64,000 bases of DNA from Dokdonella_A sp964582225 (GTDB lineage: Bacteria; Pseudomonadota; Gammaproteobacteria; Xanthomonadales; Rhodanobacteraceae). Positions 55,121 to 63,103 of the stretch are shown one piece after another. Position numbers and translations under genes: made by a program. The stretch is from NCBI GenBank assembly GCA_964582225.1, contig CAZORA010000006.1:1-64000 (forward strand), read 5' to 3'. Below the pieces are notes generated by a model. The model did no database searches. It was not told the DNA's origin and worked only from the letters and a program-made list of their open reading frames with translations. Numbering within the stretch: the stretch's first letter is position 1; every line of letters starts with the position of its first letter.

Positions 55121-55149
55121 TTGTCGCCTCGTGGCGGCTGTGCTACCTT
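55121..55149 (+). promoter_or_regulatory. Promoter of tRNA-Val
   Basis: -35-like TTGTCG (55121-55126), a 17-bp spacer and -10-like TACCTT (55144-55149) preceded by TGc, an extended -10. A GC-rich discriminator (GCGCGCC) follows, as expected for a growth-rate-controlled stable-RNA promoter. The tRNA begins at 55186. Confidence 0.5.
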
Positions 55150-55185
55150 GCGCGCCCCTCGCGGCCGTACGGTGGCGAGCGCGAC

Positions 55186-55260
55186 GGGCGGTTAGCTCAG
55201 CGGTAGAGCACTACCTTGACATGGTAGGGGTCACAAGTTCGATCCTTGTACCGCCCACCA
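55186..55260 (+). tRNA. tRNA-Val (anticodon GAC)
   Basis: A 75-nt tRNA with encoded CCA. Acceptor GGGCGGT pairs with ACCGCCC. The D arm is TAGCTCAGCGGTAGAGCA. The anticodon arm CTACCTTGACATGGTAG has GAC at 55218-55220. The T arm is ACAAGTTCGATCCTTGT. Confidence 0.97.
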
Positions 55261-55277
55261 GTTATATCAACGACTTA

Positions 55278-55302
55278 CGTCACCCTTGCGGGTGGCGTTT
55301 TT
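55278..55302 (+). terminator. Rho-independent terminator of tRNA-Val
   Basis: An 8-bp stem CGTCACCC-TTGC-GGGTGGCG (one G-T pair) followed by five T's, 17 bp after the tRNA end. Confidence 0.85.
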
Positions 55303-55571
55303 CGTCATGTCGGCCGTGGTGCGGATCCTGTCCTGGCGATTCGCATCACGCGGCCGAGCCAGCGGCTCCCCGCCCCGCATTGCTTGCTTGAACGCGGGCG
55401 GTGCCGGGCACGCACGCTCGGTCGGCGTTTCTGTTTCGGAGCAGACTCCCCGCACGATGTCGGGACACTGGCTGCAAGCATTCCGGCACCATCCTGCTTG
55501 CGTGTGTTTGCCGCTTCGAGCGGAACCGCCCCGGAAATCGTTTGGGCTTCAGCTCTTCCCTGAATGGAGCC
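55303..55571. other. Intergenic stretch with no recognisable gene
   Basis: Between the tRNA-Val terminator and the IS3-type relic. Open frames exist on both strands, as is usual at this GC content, but none gives a recognisable protein or has a plausible start signal. It may be further decayed mobile-element DNA. Confidence 0.5.
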
Positions 55572-55756
55572 ATGAGCCAGTCGCAGAAGTTTTCCGCGCG
55601 AAGCGAGCGGTTCGCTTGCTGCTGGAGCATCGTGGAGAGCACAGGTTGCTGCAGGCAGCTGCAGAATCGAGCGCCCGCGCGTTCGGCTGCGTGCCGCAGA
55701 CGCTGCAGGCCGAGGTCGAAGAGCATGAGATCGACGCGGCGGTCGCGCAGGCGTGG
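55572..55756 (+). pseudogene. Frameshifted relic of an IS3-family transposase OrfA
   Basis: The start MSQSQKFSARSER (frame of 55572) continues after a one-base shift near 55607 into AVRLLLEHRGEH, then GCVPQTLQAEVEEHEID. Joined, this matches the OrfA helix-turn-helix region of IS3-family elements, in which MSxxxKFSxExxERAVRLVxEHxGEH and IGCVPQTLxxWVKxHEID are typical. OrfB and the terminal inverted repeats are missing. It lies next to tRNA-Val. Confidence 0.6.
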
Positions 55757-55880
55757 CGACGGAGAGTCGACTCGTTCGAGCGTTCCCGAGAGGAAACGCT
55801 GTGATCTCGCCAACGCACTGCAATTCCTTGATTCAACAATCTATATTGAAGGGTATTGAACGAGCGGCACGAGGTGCGGG

Positions 55881-56870
55881 ATGGGGCTTTTGGTGGACGG
55901 CAAATGGCAGGATCGGTGGTACGACACGACACCGAACGGTGGACGCTTCGAGCGCTCGCGCGCGCAGTTCCGCAGCTGGGTTACGGCCGACGGCAGCGCC
56001 GGCCCGAGCGGTGAGGGTGGTTTCAAGGCGGAGCCTGGACGCTATCATCTTTATGTTTCGCTGGCCTGCCCTTGGGCCAGTCGCGCGTTGATCCTCCGTG
56101 CGCTGAAGGGTCTGGAGGGCATGCTCGGGATGTCGGTGGTGAATCCCTTCATGGGCGAGAACGGCTGGACCTTCGCGCCAGCAATCGGTGTCATCGCCGA
56201 TCCGGTTAGCCAGGCGGAGTTTCTCTATCAGATCTACCTGTGCGCCGATCCGCAGTATTCCGGGCGGGTGACGGTGCCGGTGCTATGGGATCTGCAGCGC
56301 GCGACGATCGTCAACAACGAGTCGGCGGAGATCATCCGCATGCTGAACTCCGCCTTCGACGGCGTCGGTGCGAAGCCCGGCGACTATGCGCCGGCAGAGC
56401 TGCTGGCGCAGATCGATCGCATCAACGCGGAGGTCTACGAGCGGGTCAACAACGGCGTTTACAAGGCCGGCTTCGCCACCGCGCAGGAGGTCTACACAGG
56501 CGAGGTGGAGAGGCTGTTCGGCGAGCTCGATCGACTCGAGGAACTCCTCGGGCGCCAACGCTGGCTCTTGGGTGAGCGTCTCACGGAAGCCGACTGGCGC
56601 CTGTTCACCACCCTGATCCGCTTCGATACCGTGTATCACGGGCACTTCAAGTGCAACCTGCGTCGGCTGGTCGATTACCCCAACCTGTGGTCGTATACCC
56701 GAGAGCTGTATCAGTGGCCCGGCGTCGCCGCTACGGTCGACTTCGAGCACATCAAGCAGCACTACTATCGCAGCCACAAGACGATCAACCCGAACGGCAT
56801 CGTGCCGCTCGGACCGATTCTCGACCTGCTGCAGCCGTCGACACGCAAGTTCGCGCCGGCGGCCGCCTGA
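55881..56870 (+). CDS. yqjG: Glutathionyl-hydroquinone reductase (YqjG/ECM4 family)
   Basis: A 329-residue Xi-class glutathione transferase that reduces S-glutathionyl-hydroquinones to hydroquinones. The catalytic Cys63 sits in YVSLACPWASRALI. NPFMGENGWTFA, VPVLWDLQRATIVNNES and the C-terminal LTEADWRLFTTLIRFD and YPNLWSYTRELYQWPGV segments are family marks. ATG 55881 follows GAGGTGCGGG. It leads a probable three-gene run with wrbA and a pirin gene (gaps 28 and 17 bp), all linked to quinone or aromatic redox chemistry. Confidence 0.93.
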   Translation: MGLLVDGKWQDRWYDTTPNGGRFERSRAQFRSWVTADGSAGPSGEGGFKAEPGRYHLYVSLACPWASRALILRALKGLEGMLGMSVVNPFMGENGWTFAPAIGVIADPVSQAEFLYQIYLCADPQYSGRVTVPVLWDLQRATIVNNESAEIIRMLNSAFDGVGAKPGDYAPAELLAQIDRINAEVYERVNNGVYKAGFATAQEVYTGEVERLFGELDRLEELLGRQRWLLGERLTEADWRLFTTLIRFDTVYHGHFKCNLRRLVDYPNLWSYTRELYQWPGVAATVDFEHIKQHYYRSHKTINPNGIVPLGPILDLLQPSTRKFAPAAA

Positions 56871-56898
56871 ATTTTGCAGAACTAAAAGGAGTGTTTTC

Positions 56899-57489
56899 AT
56901 GAGCGTCAAACTTGCGGTCATCTACTACTCGACCTACGGCACCAACCACCGCATGGCCGAAATCGGCGCGGAAGCGGCTCGCGCTGCCGGCGCCGAGGTG
57001 CGCTTGCTCAAGGTGCGAGAAACCGCGCCGAGCGACGTCGTCGCCAGCGTCGATCCCTGGCGCGCCCACGCCGAGGCGACCGCGCAGGTGCCGGTCGCGT
57101 CGATCGAGGACATGCAGTGGGCCAATGCCTATCTGTTCTCGGCGCCAACGCGCTTCGGCATCATGGCCAGCCAGATGCGCGCCTTCATCGATACCCTCGG
57201 CGGCTTCTGGGCCAAAGGCGGCTTCGCCAACAAGGCCGTGTCGGCAATGTCCTCGGCGCAGAACATGCACGGCGGGCAGGAGACGACCCTGCTGTCCTTC
57301 TACGCCACCGCGATCCACTGGGGCTCGATCATCGTCGCTCCGGGCTACACCGACCCCGCGATCTTCAAGACCGGCGGCAATCCCTACGGCTACAGCCACA
57401 CCATGGGCGCCGAGTTCGGTGAGGAATCGATCGCCTCGATCCGCCATCAGGCGCGTCGCTTGGTCGAGATTGCCGCGAAGCTGCAGTAG
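56899..57489 (+). CDS. wrbA: NAD(P)H:quinone oxidoreductase WrbA
   Basis: A 196-residue flavodoxin-like FMN enzyme that reduces quinones by two electrons. It has the FMN phosphate loop YYSTYGTNHRMAE, then SAPTRFGIMASQMRAFIDT and the GGQETTLLSF segment typical of WrbA, and it ends GEESIASIRHQARRLVEI. A strong SD (AAAAGGAG) precedes ATG 56899. It would cooperate with the upstream glutathionyl-hydroquinone reductase to keep quinones reduced. Confidence 0.93.
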   Translation: MSVKLAVIYYSTYGTNHRMAEIGAEAARAAGAEVRLLKVRETAPSDVVASVDPWRAHAEATAQVPVASIEDMQWANAYLFSAPTRFGIMASQMRAFIDTLGGFWAKGGFANKAVSAMSSAQNMHGGQETTLLSFYATAIHWGSIIVAPGYTDPAIFKTGGNPYGYSHTMGAEFGEESIASIRHQARRLVEIAAKLQ

Positions 57490-57506
57490 TCCGGACCGAG
57501 GCCGCC

Positions 57507-58454
57507 ATGACCAATACGGAGCTCCGGCCCGCGCTCTACGAATCGCTCGAGTGCCCGGCGTTCGGCGGTCGGCGGCTCGTGCAGCACCTCACCGCGAGGA
57601 TCAGTGACGTCGGCGGCCTCACCGTGCACCGCGTGCTGCCGCAGCGCGCGCGGCGCACCATCGGTGCCTGGTGCTTTCTGGACCACGCCGGACCGGCGAG
57701 CTTCAGCCCCGGCGAGCCGGGCATGCGGGTCGGCCCGCACCCTCATATCGGTCTGCAGACCTTCACCTGGATGATCGCCGGCGAAGTGCTGCACCGCGAC
57801 AGTCTTGGTCATGTGCAGGCGATCCGTCCCGGCCAGCTCAACCTGATGACCGCGGGCCGCGGCATCGCGCACACCGAGGAGTCCGTCCCCGAGTCAGCGC
57901 AAATCCACGCGGCCCAGCTGTGGATCGCATTGCCGCGCGCGCACCGCCACGCCGAGCCGCGCTTCGATCACTACCCGGAACTGCCGCAATGGGTCGAGCA
58001 GGGCGTCTCCGCGACCCTCTTGACCGGAAGCTTCGGCTTCCACCAGGCGCCGACGCTGACTTTCTCGCCGCTCTTCGCGCTCGATTTGATGAGCGTCGAG
58101 CGGCGCGCGCTGAAGCTTCCCGTGCGCCTGGACTTCGAGTACGGCGCCATGGTGCTCGAGGGCGCGCTCGAAGTCGGCGGACAGCGCTGCGTGGCCAATG
58201 AGCTCGCCTACTTTGGCTGCGGCCTCGACGCCGTGAAGCTCGAGTTCGAGCCGGGCGCGCGGGTGTTGCTGCTTGGGGGCGAGCCGCTCGGCGAGGAGAT
58301 CTTCATCTGGTGGAACCTGGTCGGCCACGATCGCGCCGAGATTGCGACCGCGCAGCGCGAGTGGGAGGAGGGCAGCGCGCGCTTCGGCGAGGTGGCCGAC
58401 TTCGATGGCCCGCGGCTGGTGGCGCCGCCGATTCCCTGGCGCGAGCGCAGCTGA
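57507..58454 (+). CDS. Pirin family protein
   Basis: A 315-residue bicupin. The N-terminal cupin carries the iron-binding His set (VGPHPHIGLQTFTWM and MTAGRGIAHTEES), with the pirin pattern PGQLNLMTAG. The C-terminal cupin has LEVGGQRC and LGGEPLGEEIFIWWN. Pirins include quercetin 2,3-dioxygenases and redox-sensing regulators; which applies is unknown. It begins 17 bp after wrbA and probably shares its transcript. Confidence 0.9.
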   Translation: MTNTELRPALYESLECPAFGGRRLVQHLTARISDVGGLTVHRVLPQRARRTIGAWCFLDHAGPASFSPGEPGMRVGPHPHIGLQTFTWMIAGEVLHRDSLGHVQAIRPGQLNLMTAGRGIAHTEESVPESAQIHAAQLWIALPRAHRHAEPRFDHYPELPQWVEQGVSATLLTGSFGFHQAPTLTFSPLFALDLMSVERRALKLPVRLDFEYGAMVLEGALEVGGQRCVANELAYFGCGLDAVKLEFEPGARVLLLGGEPLGEEIFIWWNLVGHDRAEIATAQREWEEGSARFGEVADFDGPRLVAPPIPWRERS

Positions 58455-58597
58455 GCAGTGCAGCTTCGAACCGGCTTGCTGCCTGCAGTTTTCCTGAAGC
58501 CGCGTTTGTGCAAGCCCTTGGCAGCTTCGTGGTGAGCGCGGATGATGCAGCGCGGCGCGCCGCGAGTCATGGCGATCGGCCAGAGGCACGGTGACGA

Positions 58598-59080
58598 ATG
58601 AATCAGGTCGAGGTCGACCAGGGCTGGATGCGCGAGGCGCTACGCCTCGCGGCCGACGCCGAAGCTGCCGGCGAGGTGCCGGTTGGCGCCCTGATCGTGC
58701 ACGACGGCGCCATGATCGGCGCAGGCCGCAATCGCATGATTGGCGGCAATGACCCAAGCGGCCACGCCGAGATCATTGCCCTGCGCGATGCCGGACGCAG
58801 ACTCGGCAACTACCGCTTTCCCGGCGCGACCCTTTACGTGAGCCTCGAACCCTGCGTGATGTGCGCCGGCGCCATCATCCACGCGCGCCTCGCGCGACTC
58901 GTATATGCCGCGTGCGATCCGAAGACCGGAGCCGCCGGCAGTGTCTTCGACACCCTGTTGAGCGAGCGGCACAACCACCGCGTCGCAATCAGCGGCGGCG
59001 TTCTCGCCGACGCTGCAGGCGCCATGCTCAGCGAGTTTTTCCGTGCCCGTCGCCGCGACGCGGGCCCACCCGCGCGGTGA
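58598..59080 (+). CDS. tadA: tRNA-specific adenosine deaminase
   Basis: A 160-residue zinc deaminase converting A34 to inosine in tRNA-Arg(ACG). Zinc and catalytic motifs are HAE (His56, Glu58) and PCVMC (Cys86, Cys89), with WMREALRLAADAEAAGEVPVG at the N-terminus and YAACDPKTGAAGS. Length is standard. ATG 58598; the 143-bp region upstream has no gene. Confidence 0.95.
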   Translation: MNQVEVDQGWMREALRLAADAEAAGEVPVGALIVHDGAMIGAGRNRMIGGNDPSGHAEIIALRDAGRRLGNYRFPGATLYVSLEPCVMCAGAIIHARLARLVYAACDPKTGAAGSVFDTLLSERHNHRVAISGGVLADAAGAMLSEFFRARRRDAGPPAR

Positions 59081-59230
59081 CCCTGGGCACGGCGGTAGTA
59101 GCGAGCGGGCTTGCACCTTCACGGCGATACCGCAGCTACGATCGGGTCCTCGGAGCCGCCGGCAAAGGCTCGTGATCTCGCCTGTTTCCGTGCCGGAGCG
59201 GCGGCAGCCGCGACCGGGACTCCAATCGAA

Positions 59231-60799
59231 TCACGGAGCCGCCGCAGTGGCGCTAGCGTTCACGCATTCATCGCGCGCACCGAAGCGCACCAGCGCCACC
59301 TCCGACAAGCGGTAGAGTCGATAGTTGGCGGTGACGCTTTCCGCGCTTTGTGCGCAGGCGTAGCGCAGCAGCTTGCTGCGCGCCGGCGCGTCCGGAGCCA
59401 GCAGGCGCGGATACCAGGAGGGGATGAAGAAACGCAGGAAGGCCGGCGTGAGGAAGCCGTTGTCGCCATCCAGATACGGCTGCACCAGCGCGCGCATCAG
59501 GGGAATCTGCGTAGCGACATGCTCGGTCACCGGCGCGAGGCCGGCCGAACCGTCGAGCACCAGGGCGGCGAGCGGGGCGCGTGCCTGCGCGGCTGCAAGA
59601 TCGTCGGCAAGTCGTGCGGCGATGCGCTCCTCCCACGCCCGCTGCGCACCGAGGGCATTGCCGTAGGCGTTCGCGATCACGCAAAAGCCGAGCGCCAGCA
59701 GTGCTCCCGCAGCGGTGCCCCAGCGCGGCGCGCGGCGCTCGACGCGGAGTGCCGCGTGCGCCGCGATCAGCGACGCGCTGACGAGCGCGCCCAGCCCGAT
59801 CAGCACCCGCGGTACCAGCAGCGGCTCGGCCATGCCCAGAAGCGGAGCGACGGCGAGCAGTACGGCGATTGCAGGCAGCGCGAGCGCAAGCAGGATCCGC
59901 GCGGCCGTCTCGCCGGCCCCGTTTCGGTGCGCGTGGCGCAGTGAATGCCGCAGCATGGCCAGCACGCAGAATGCCGCGAGCAGGAGCAGCAGACTTCCGT
60001 AGAGCTGCCACCAGCGGGACTGGAAGCTGCCGTGAATGAAGCCACCGAGCTCGGCCAGGTTGGCAAGCGCATGTTGCGTCCAGTTCTCGCTGCGGATCGG
60101 CGCTCCATTGACGCGGACCCAGCCTGTGATGTGCGTGCCAATCGTCGCGAGGTATACGCTGCTCGCCAGGCAGAATTGGGCGGTCTGCAGCGCGAGTTGC
60201 CGCGCGATCGGGCGCGCTGCACGTGCTTCGATCAGGCTCAGCGCGAGGCCGAGCGCGGCGAAGACCGGAAACACCGTGACTGCCGGTTGGTACAGCCAGA
60301 GGCAGGCAAACAGGGCCAGTACGCCAAGCCACCAGCCGCGCCGTCCGCGGCCCGGGACAAGAATTGGCAGCGCTGCCAAAAACACGGCCAACGCCATGCT
60401 GAGCGCGTCGAAGCGATACGACAGGTTCTCGAGAAAGAAGGGCTGCGCGCCGAGCGGGAAGGCCGCCAGCGCGGCCATCCACGGACTGGAGATGCGATAG
60501 CGGCGGGCGATCAGTACGCCGGCACAGGCGAGGATCAATATCGCGCCGATCTGGGTCAGCGGCGCGATGTCGACTAGCGCGTGGCTGCGCGCCTGCGCGA
60601 GTTTCATCAGCCCGGTGGTGAGGTGGCGGCCGTTGGAGTCCCAGCCGGCGCGGCCGATCAGCGCGCGCTTCAGGTCGTCGTTGTAGTAGCGGTCGGCGCG
60701 GACGATTGGCCACAGGACCAGCAGGTAAAGGCCCAGCAGGGCCGCTAGAATCTGGCGGCCGTGCGCGTCAGCGCTGGCGGAGGATGGGGCGGAGTTCAC
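59231..60799 (-). CDS. GtrII-type glycosyltransferase (polytopic membrane)
   Basis: A 522-residue inner-membrane protein with about ten hydrophobic helices. The start matches the GtrII domain: YYNDDLKRALIGR with an early acidic pair after the first helix, then GQPFFLENLSYRFDALSM-like (AQPFFLENLSYRFDALSMAL). GtrII proteins add glucose from an undecaprenyl carrier to O-antigen in phages and bacteria. No gtrA or gtrB (flippase and bactoprenol glucosyltransferase) is adjacent, so it is an orphan here. The start is GTG 60799; SD support is weak. Confidence 0.82.
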   Translation of the reverse strand: MNSAPSSASADAHGRQILAALLGLYLLVLWPIVRADRYYNDDLKRALIGRAGWDSNGRHLTTGLMKLAQARSHALVDIAPLTQIGAILILACAGVLIARRYRISSPWMAALAAFPLGAQPFFLENLSYRFDALSMALAVFLAALPILVPGRGRRGWWLGVLALFACLWLYQPAVTVFPVFAALGLALSLIEARAARPIARQLALQTAQFCLASSVYLATIGTHITGWVRVNGAPIRSENWTQHALANLAELGGFIHGSFQSRWWQLYGSLLLLLAAFCVLAMLRHSLRHAHRNGAGETAARILLALALPAIAVLLAVAPLLGMAEPLLVPRVLIGLGALVSASLIAAHAALRVERRAPRWGTAAGALLALGFCVIANAYGNALGAQRAWEERIAARLADDLAAAQARAPLAALVLDGSAGLAPVTEHVATQIPLMRALVQPYLDGDNGFLTPAFLRFFIPSWYPRLLAPDAPARSKLLRYACAQSAESVTANYRLYRLSEVALVRFGARDECVNASATAAAP

Positions 60800-61674
60800 C
60801 GGCGCAAGGTAGCATGGCGGCGGTGTCCCGAACGCTCACTTCCAGTCGTCGTGGAGTGACTGGAGCGTGGCGCGAACCGGCTCGCGCGCCGCAGCCGTGT
60901 TCCTTGTGCCGCGCTCAACCGAGCGCTGCCAGCGCGCTGGACAGATCGGGCGGAATCCAGGGTGCAGTGGCCGCGGCAGGGCGCGCAGCCCGCACGGCTT
61001 CGGCGCGGTCGCGTGCAGCTCTGGGGGTAGGCAGCGCGCCTCGATGGCGGCGGCCCAGCTGCGGTCGAGGGCGGAGCTGTTGCCGCCCGTTTCCAGCTCC
61101 GGCCGGGCGTGCTGCAGCAGGAGCAGCGCGGCGCCGCAGTCCGCCTGGGCAGCGCGAGTGCGCGCCGCGGTGAGGCGGCCATGGGCATGATTTTGCGGTG
61201 ATGACCTGAGGGAATCCTGACACACTGCCGGGAAAAACGCCGGTGTGGTCGAGGCCTAGCGAATCATGTGAGCGGATGCTCTGAGCGCAACGCTACGCTC
61301 GACCCCGGCTCGACGCATCTGGTCGAGCGCCTCGTCGGCCGGGGTCGCATCATGAAAGGGATTGAAGCTGATCTTTGCCTTCGGCGAAAGCTTGCGGGTG
61401 CTGGCCTGGTAGGCCAAGCCCATATCCAGGCTGATGTCGGTGATCGCTCTTGCAGCGCCACCGCAGGCCTCGGCGCGCTGCCGAACGCCGCGAACGTCGG
61501 CGTATCCCGAACCGGCGTGCCGTCCGCTGGCGATTCGATGCGAGCCCCATGGCGCCAGCCGCGTTTCCAGAGGCAGGCCGCAGTTGCCGCCGCCCGTTTG
61601 CCCGTGCCGGTGGTCGCCCTTTGACTTCAAGCCCATGGAATCAAGGGCGCTAGGCACCCGCCTTCGCTGGAGCT
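60800..61674. other. Long intergenic stretch with no recognisable gene
   Basis: An 875-bp region between the GtrII gene and the DUF1501 gene. Open frames of about 100-130 codons occur on both strands, but they overlap, lack clear ribosome sites and match no family I know. A minus-strand frame at 61256-61657 contains the fairly protein-like LSPKAKISFNPFHDATPADE and another at 60836-61225 has GAALLLLQHARPELETGGN. These could be decayed or small orphan genes; I cannot support them as CDS. Confidence 0.4.
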
Positions 61675-63090
61675 TCAGGCAACCTCGAAGCCGTCGCCGA
61701 AGATCGAGTCGAAGTTCGTCGGCGGCAGGTCGGCGCCCTGAAAGATGCCCATGGGCGTGTAACCGCTGTAGCCGGGGAAGGCGTAATAGATGTTGGGATT
61801 GGCGAGGCGGCGGATCAGGGCTTCAGAGATCACCCGGCGGTAGTCGGTGGTGACATCGACGTCGACGTTCTCGTAGAGCTCGCCGCTGCCGATGCCTGGG
61901 TAGTCGCCGTAGACGATGCCGCCGTTGACCGCGCCACCGAGGACGGTGATCACGTTGCCGTAACCGTGGTCGGTGCCGCCGTCGGAGTTCTCCTGCACGC
62001 GACGCCCGAATTCGCTGACCACGATCACGCTGACTTTCTGCATGTGGTTGGTAGCGCCGGCCGAGAGGTCGGTGTAGAACGCCGTGAGTCCATCGGACAG
62101 GCTGGATACCTGGTTGCCGAACCAGTCCCAGCTTTGCGAGGGGTTGCCCTGGCCGACGTGGGTGTCCCAGTTGCCGAGGTCGATGGTGACGGCGCGCAGA
62201 CCGACGCCGCGCTTGATCAGTTGGGCGACGTTGCGCAGCTGGGTGCCGAATGCGCCGTTGTAGTCCAGGGTATAGTTGGCGCCCCCTTCGGGCTGGTAGC
62301 CCTGCGGGTGACTGACGGGGTCGTAGAGCGCGAAGTCCATCGGCCGCAGCAGGGCGAGCGAGCCCAGGGCTTCCCGGCCGGCACGTTCGAGCTGGGTCGG
62401 GTTAGCGCCGTTCCACAGCGCGTTCATGCGGCTCACGCCGCCCGTGAGGCCGTGTTCGGGGTCATCGTCTCGCCAGGACCAGTGAAAGCTGTCGAGGCGG
62501 AAGTCGGCGCCGCTGTACATCGTGATGGCGTCGCTGCTGCCGAGCAGGCTGCTGGCGGTGATGCTGCCCATTGACACCGCCGGTAGCGGCACGCTGACCG
62601 GCAGGCCGCCGCTGGTCAGGTGACGGGTGAGCCAGCCGATCCCGCCGCCGCTGCCGCCGCCGACGCCGAACTCGAGATTGTTCTGCGCCTCGAAGTGGCT
62701 GCGCACGACGGGGTCTGGCTGAACCTGACCGGCGGCGACGACGAAGGCGGCGTGGCCGGCGTTGAACAGATCGCGCAGGCCGCTGGCACGCGGGTGCAGC
62801 GCCCAGTGGGTGCCGTTGAGGGTGAGCGCGGCGCCTGTGCCGCTGATCGGCACGCGAGTGACGACGCGGTTGATCTCGTAATCGGCGCGCCAGGGGCTGG
62901 ACGCGCCAGGTGGCAGAAGGGACAAGCCGTCCATCGCGCCGCGCAGAAATACGACCACCAGAGTGTCATCGCTGGCCGCGGCGGGCAGGAAGGGCGTCGC
63001 GAACCAGGCGCGGGCGCGGCTGCTGACGCCGAGCGCAGTGGCGCTGACGCAGCAAGCCTTCAGGAAGTCGCGGCGATTGATGTTCAGCAT
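61675..63090 (-). CDS. DUF1501 protein, Tat-exported
   Basis: A 471-residue protein of the alkaline-phosphatase-like DUF1501 family. The Tat signal NINRRDFLKACCVSATALG is at residues 3-21, followed by VVVFLRGAMDGLSLLPP, FEAQNNLEFG, and late VIVVSEFGRRVQEN with GTDHGYGN, the family core. It ends NFDSIFGDGFEVA, a tail resembling that of the subtilisin at 11 kb. DUF1501 genes usually follow a DUF1800 gene, as here (13 bp apart), and the pair is probably exported together; function unknown. ATG 63090 follows GAGGAG. Confidence 0.92.
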   Translation of the reverse strand: MLNINRRDFLKACCVSATALGVSSRARAWFATPFLPAAASDDTLVVVFLRGAMDGLSLLPPGASSPWRADYEINRVVTRVPISGTGAALTLNGTHWALHPRASGLRDLFNAGHAAFVVAAGQVQPDPVVRSHFEAQNNLEFGVGGGSGGGIGWLTRHLTSGGLPVSVPLPAVSMGSITASSLLGSSDAITMYSGADFRLDSFHWSWRDDDPEHGLTGGVSRMNALWNGANPTQLERAGREALGSLALLRPMDFALYDPVSHPQGYQPEGGANYTLDYNGAFGTQLRNVAQLIKRGVGLRAVTIDLGNWDTHVGQGNPSQSWDWFGNQVSSLSDGLTAFYTDLSAGATNHMQKVSVIVVSEFGRRVQENSDGGTDHGYGNVITVLGGAVNGGIVYGDYPGIGSGELYENVDVDVTTDYRRVISEALIRRLANPNIYYAFPGYSGYTPMGIFQGADLPPTNFDSIFGDGFEVA

Positions 63091-63103
63091 GGCGGCGATC
63101 TCC

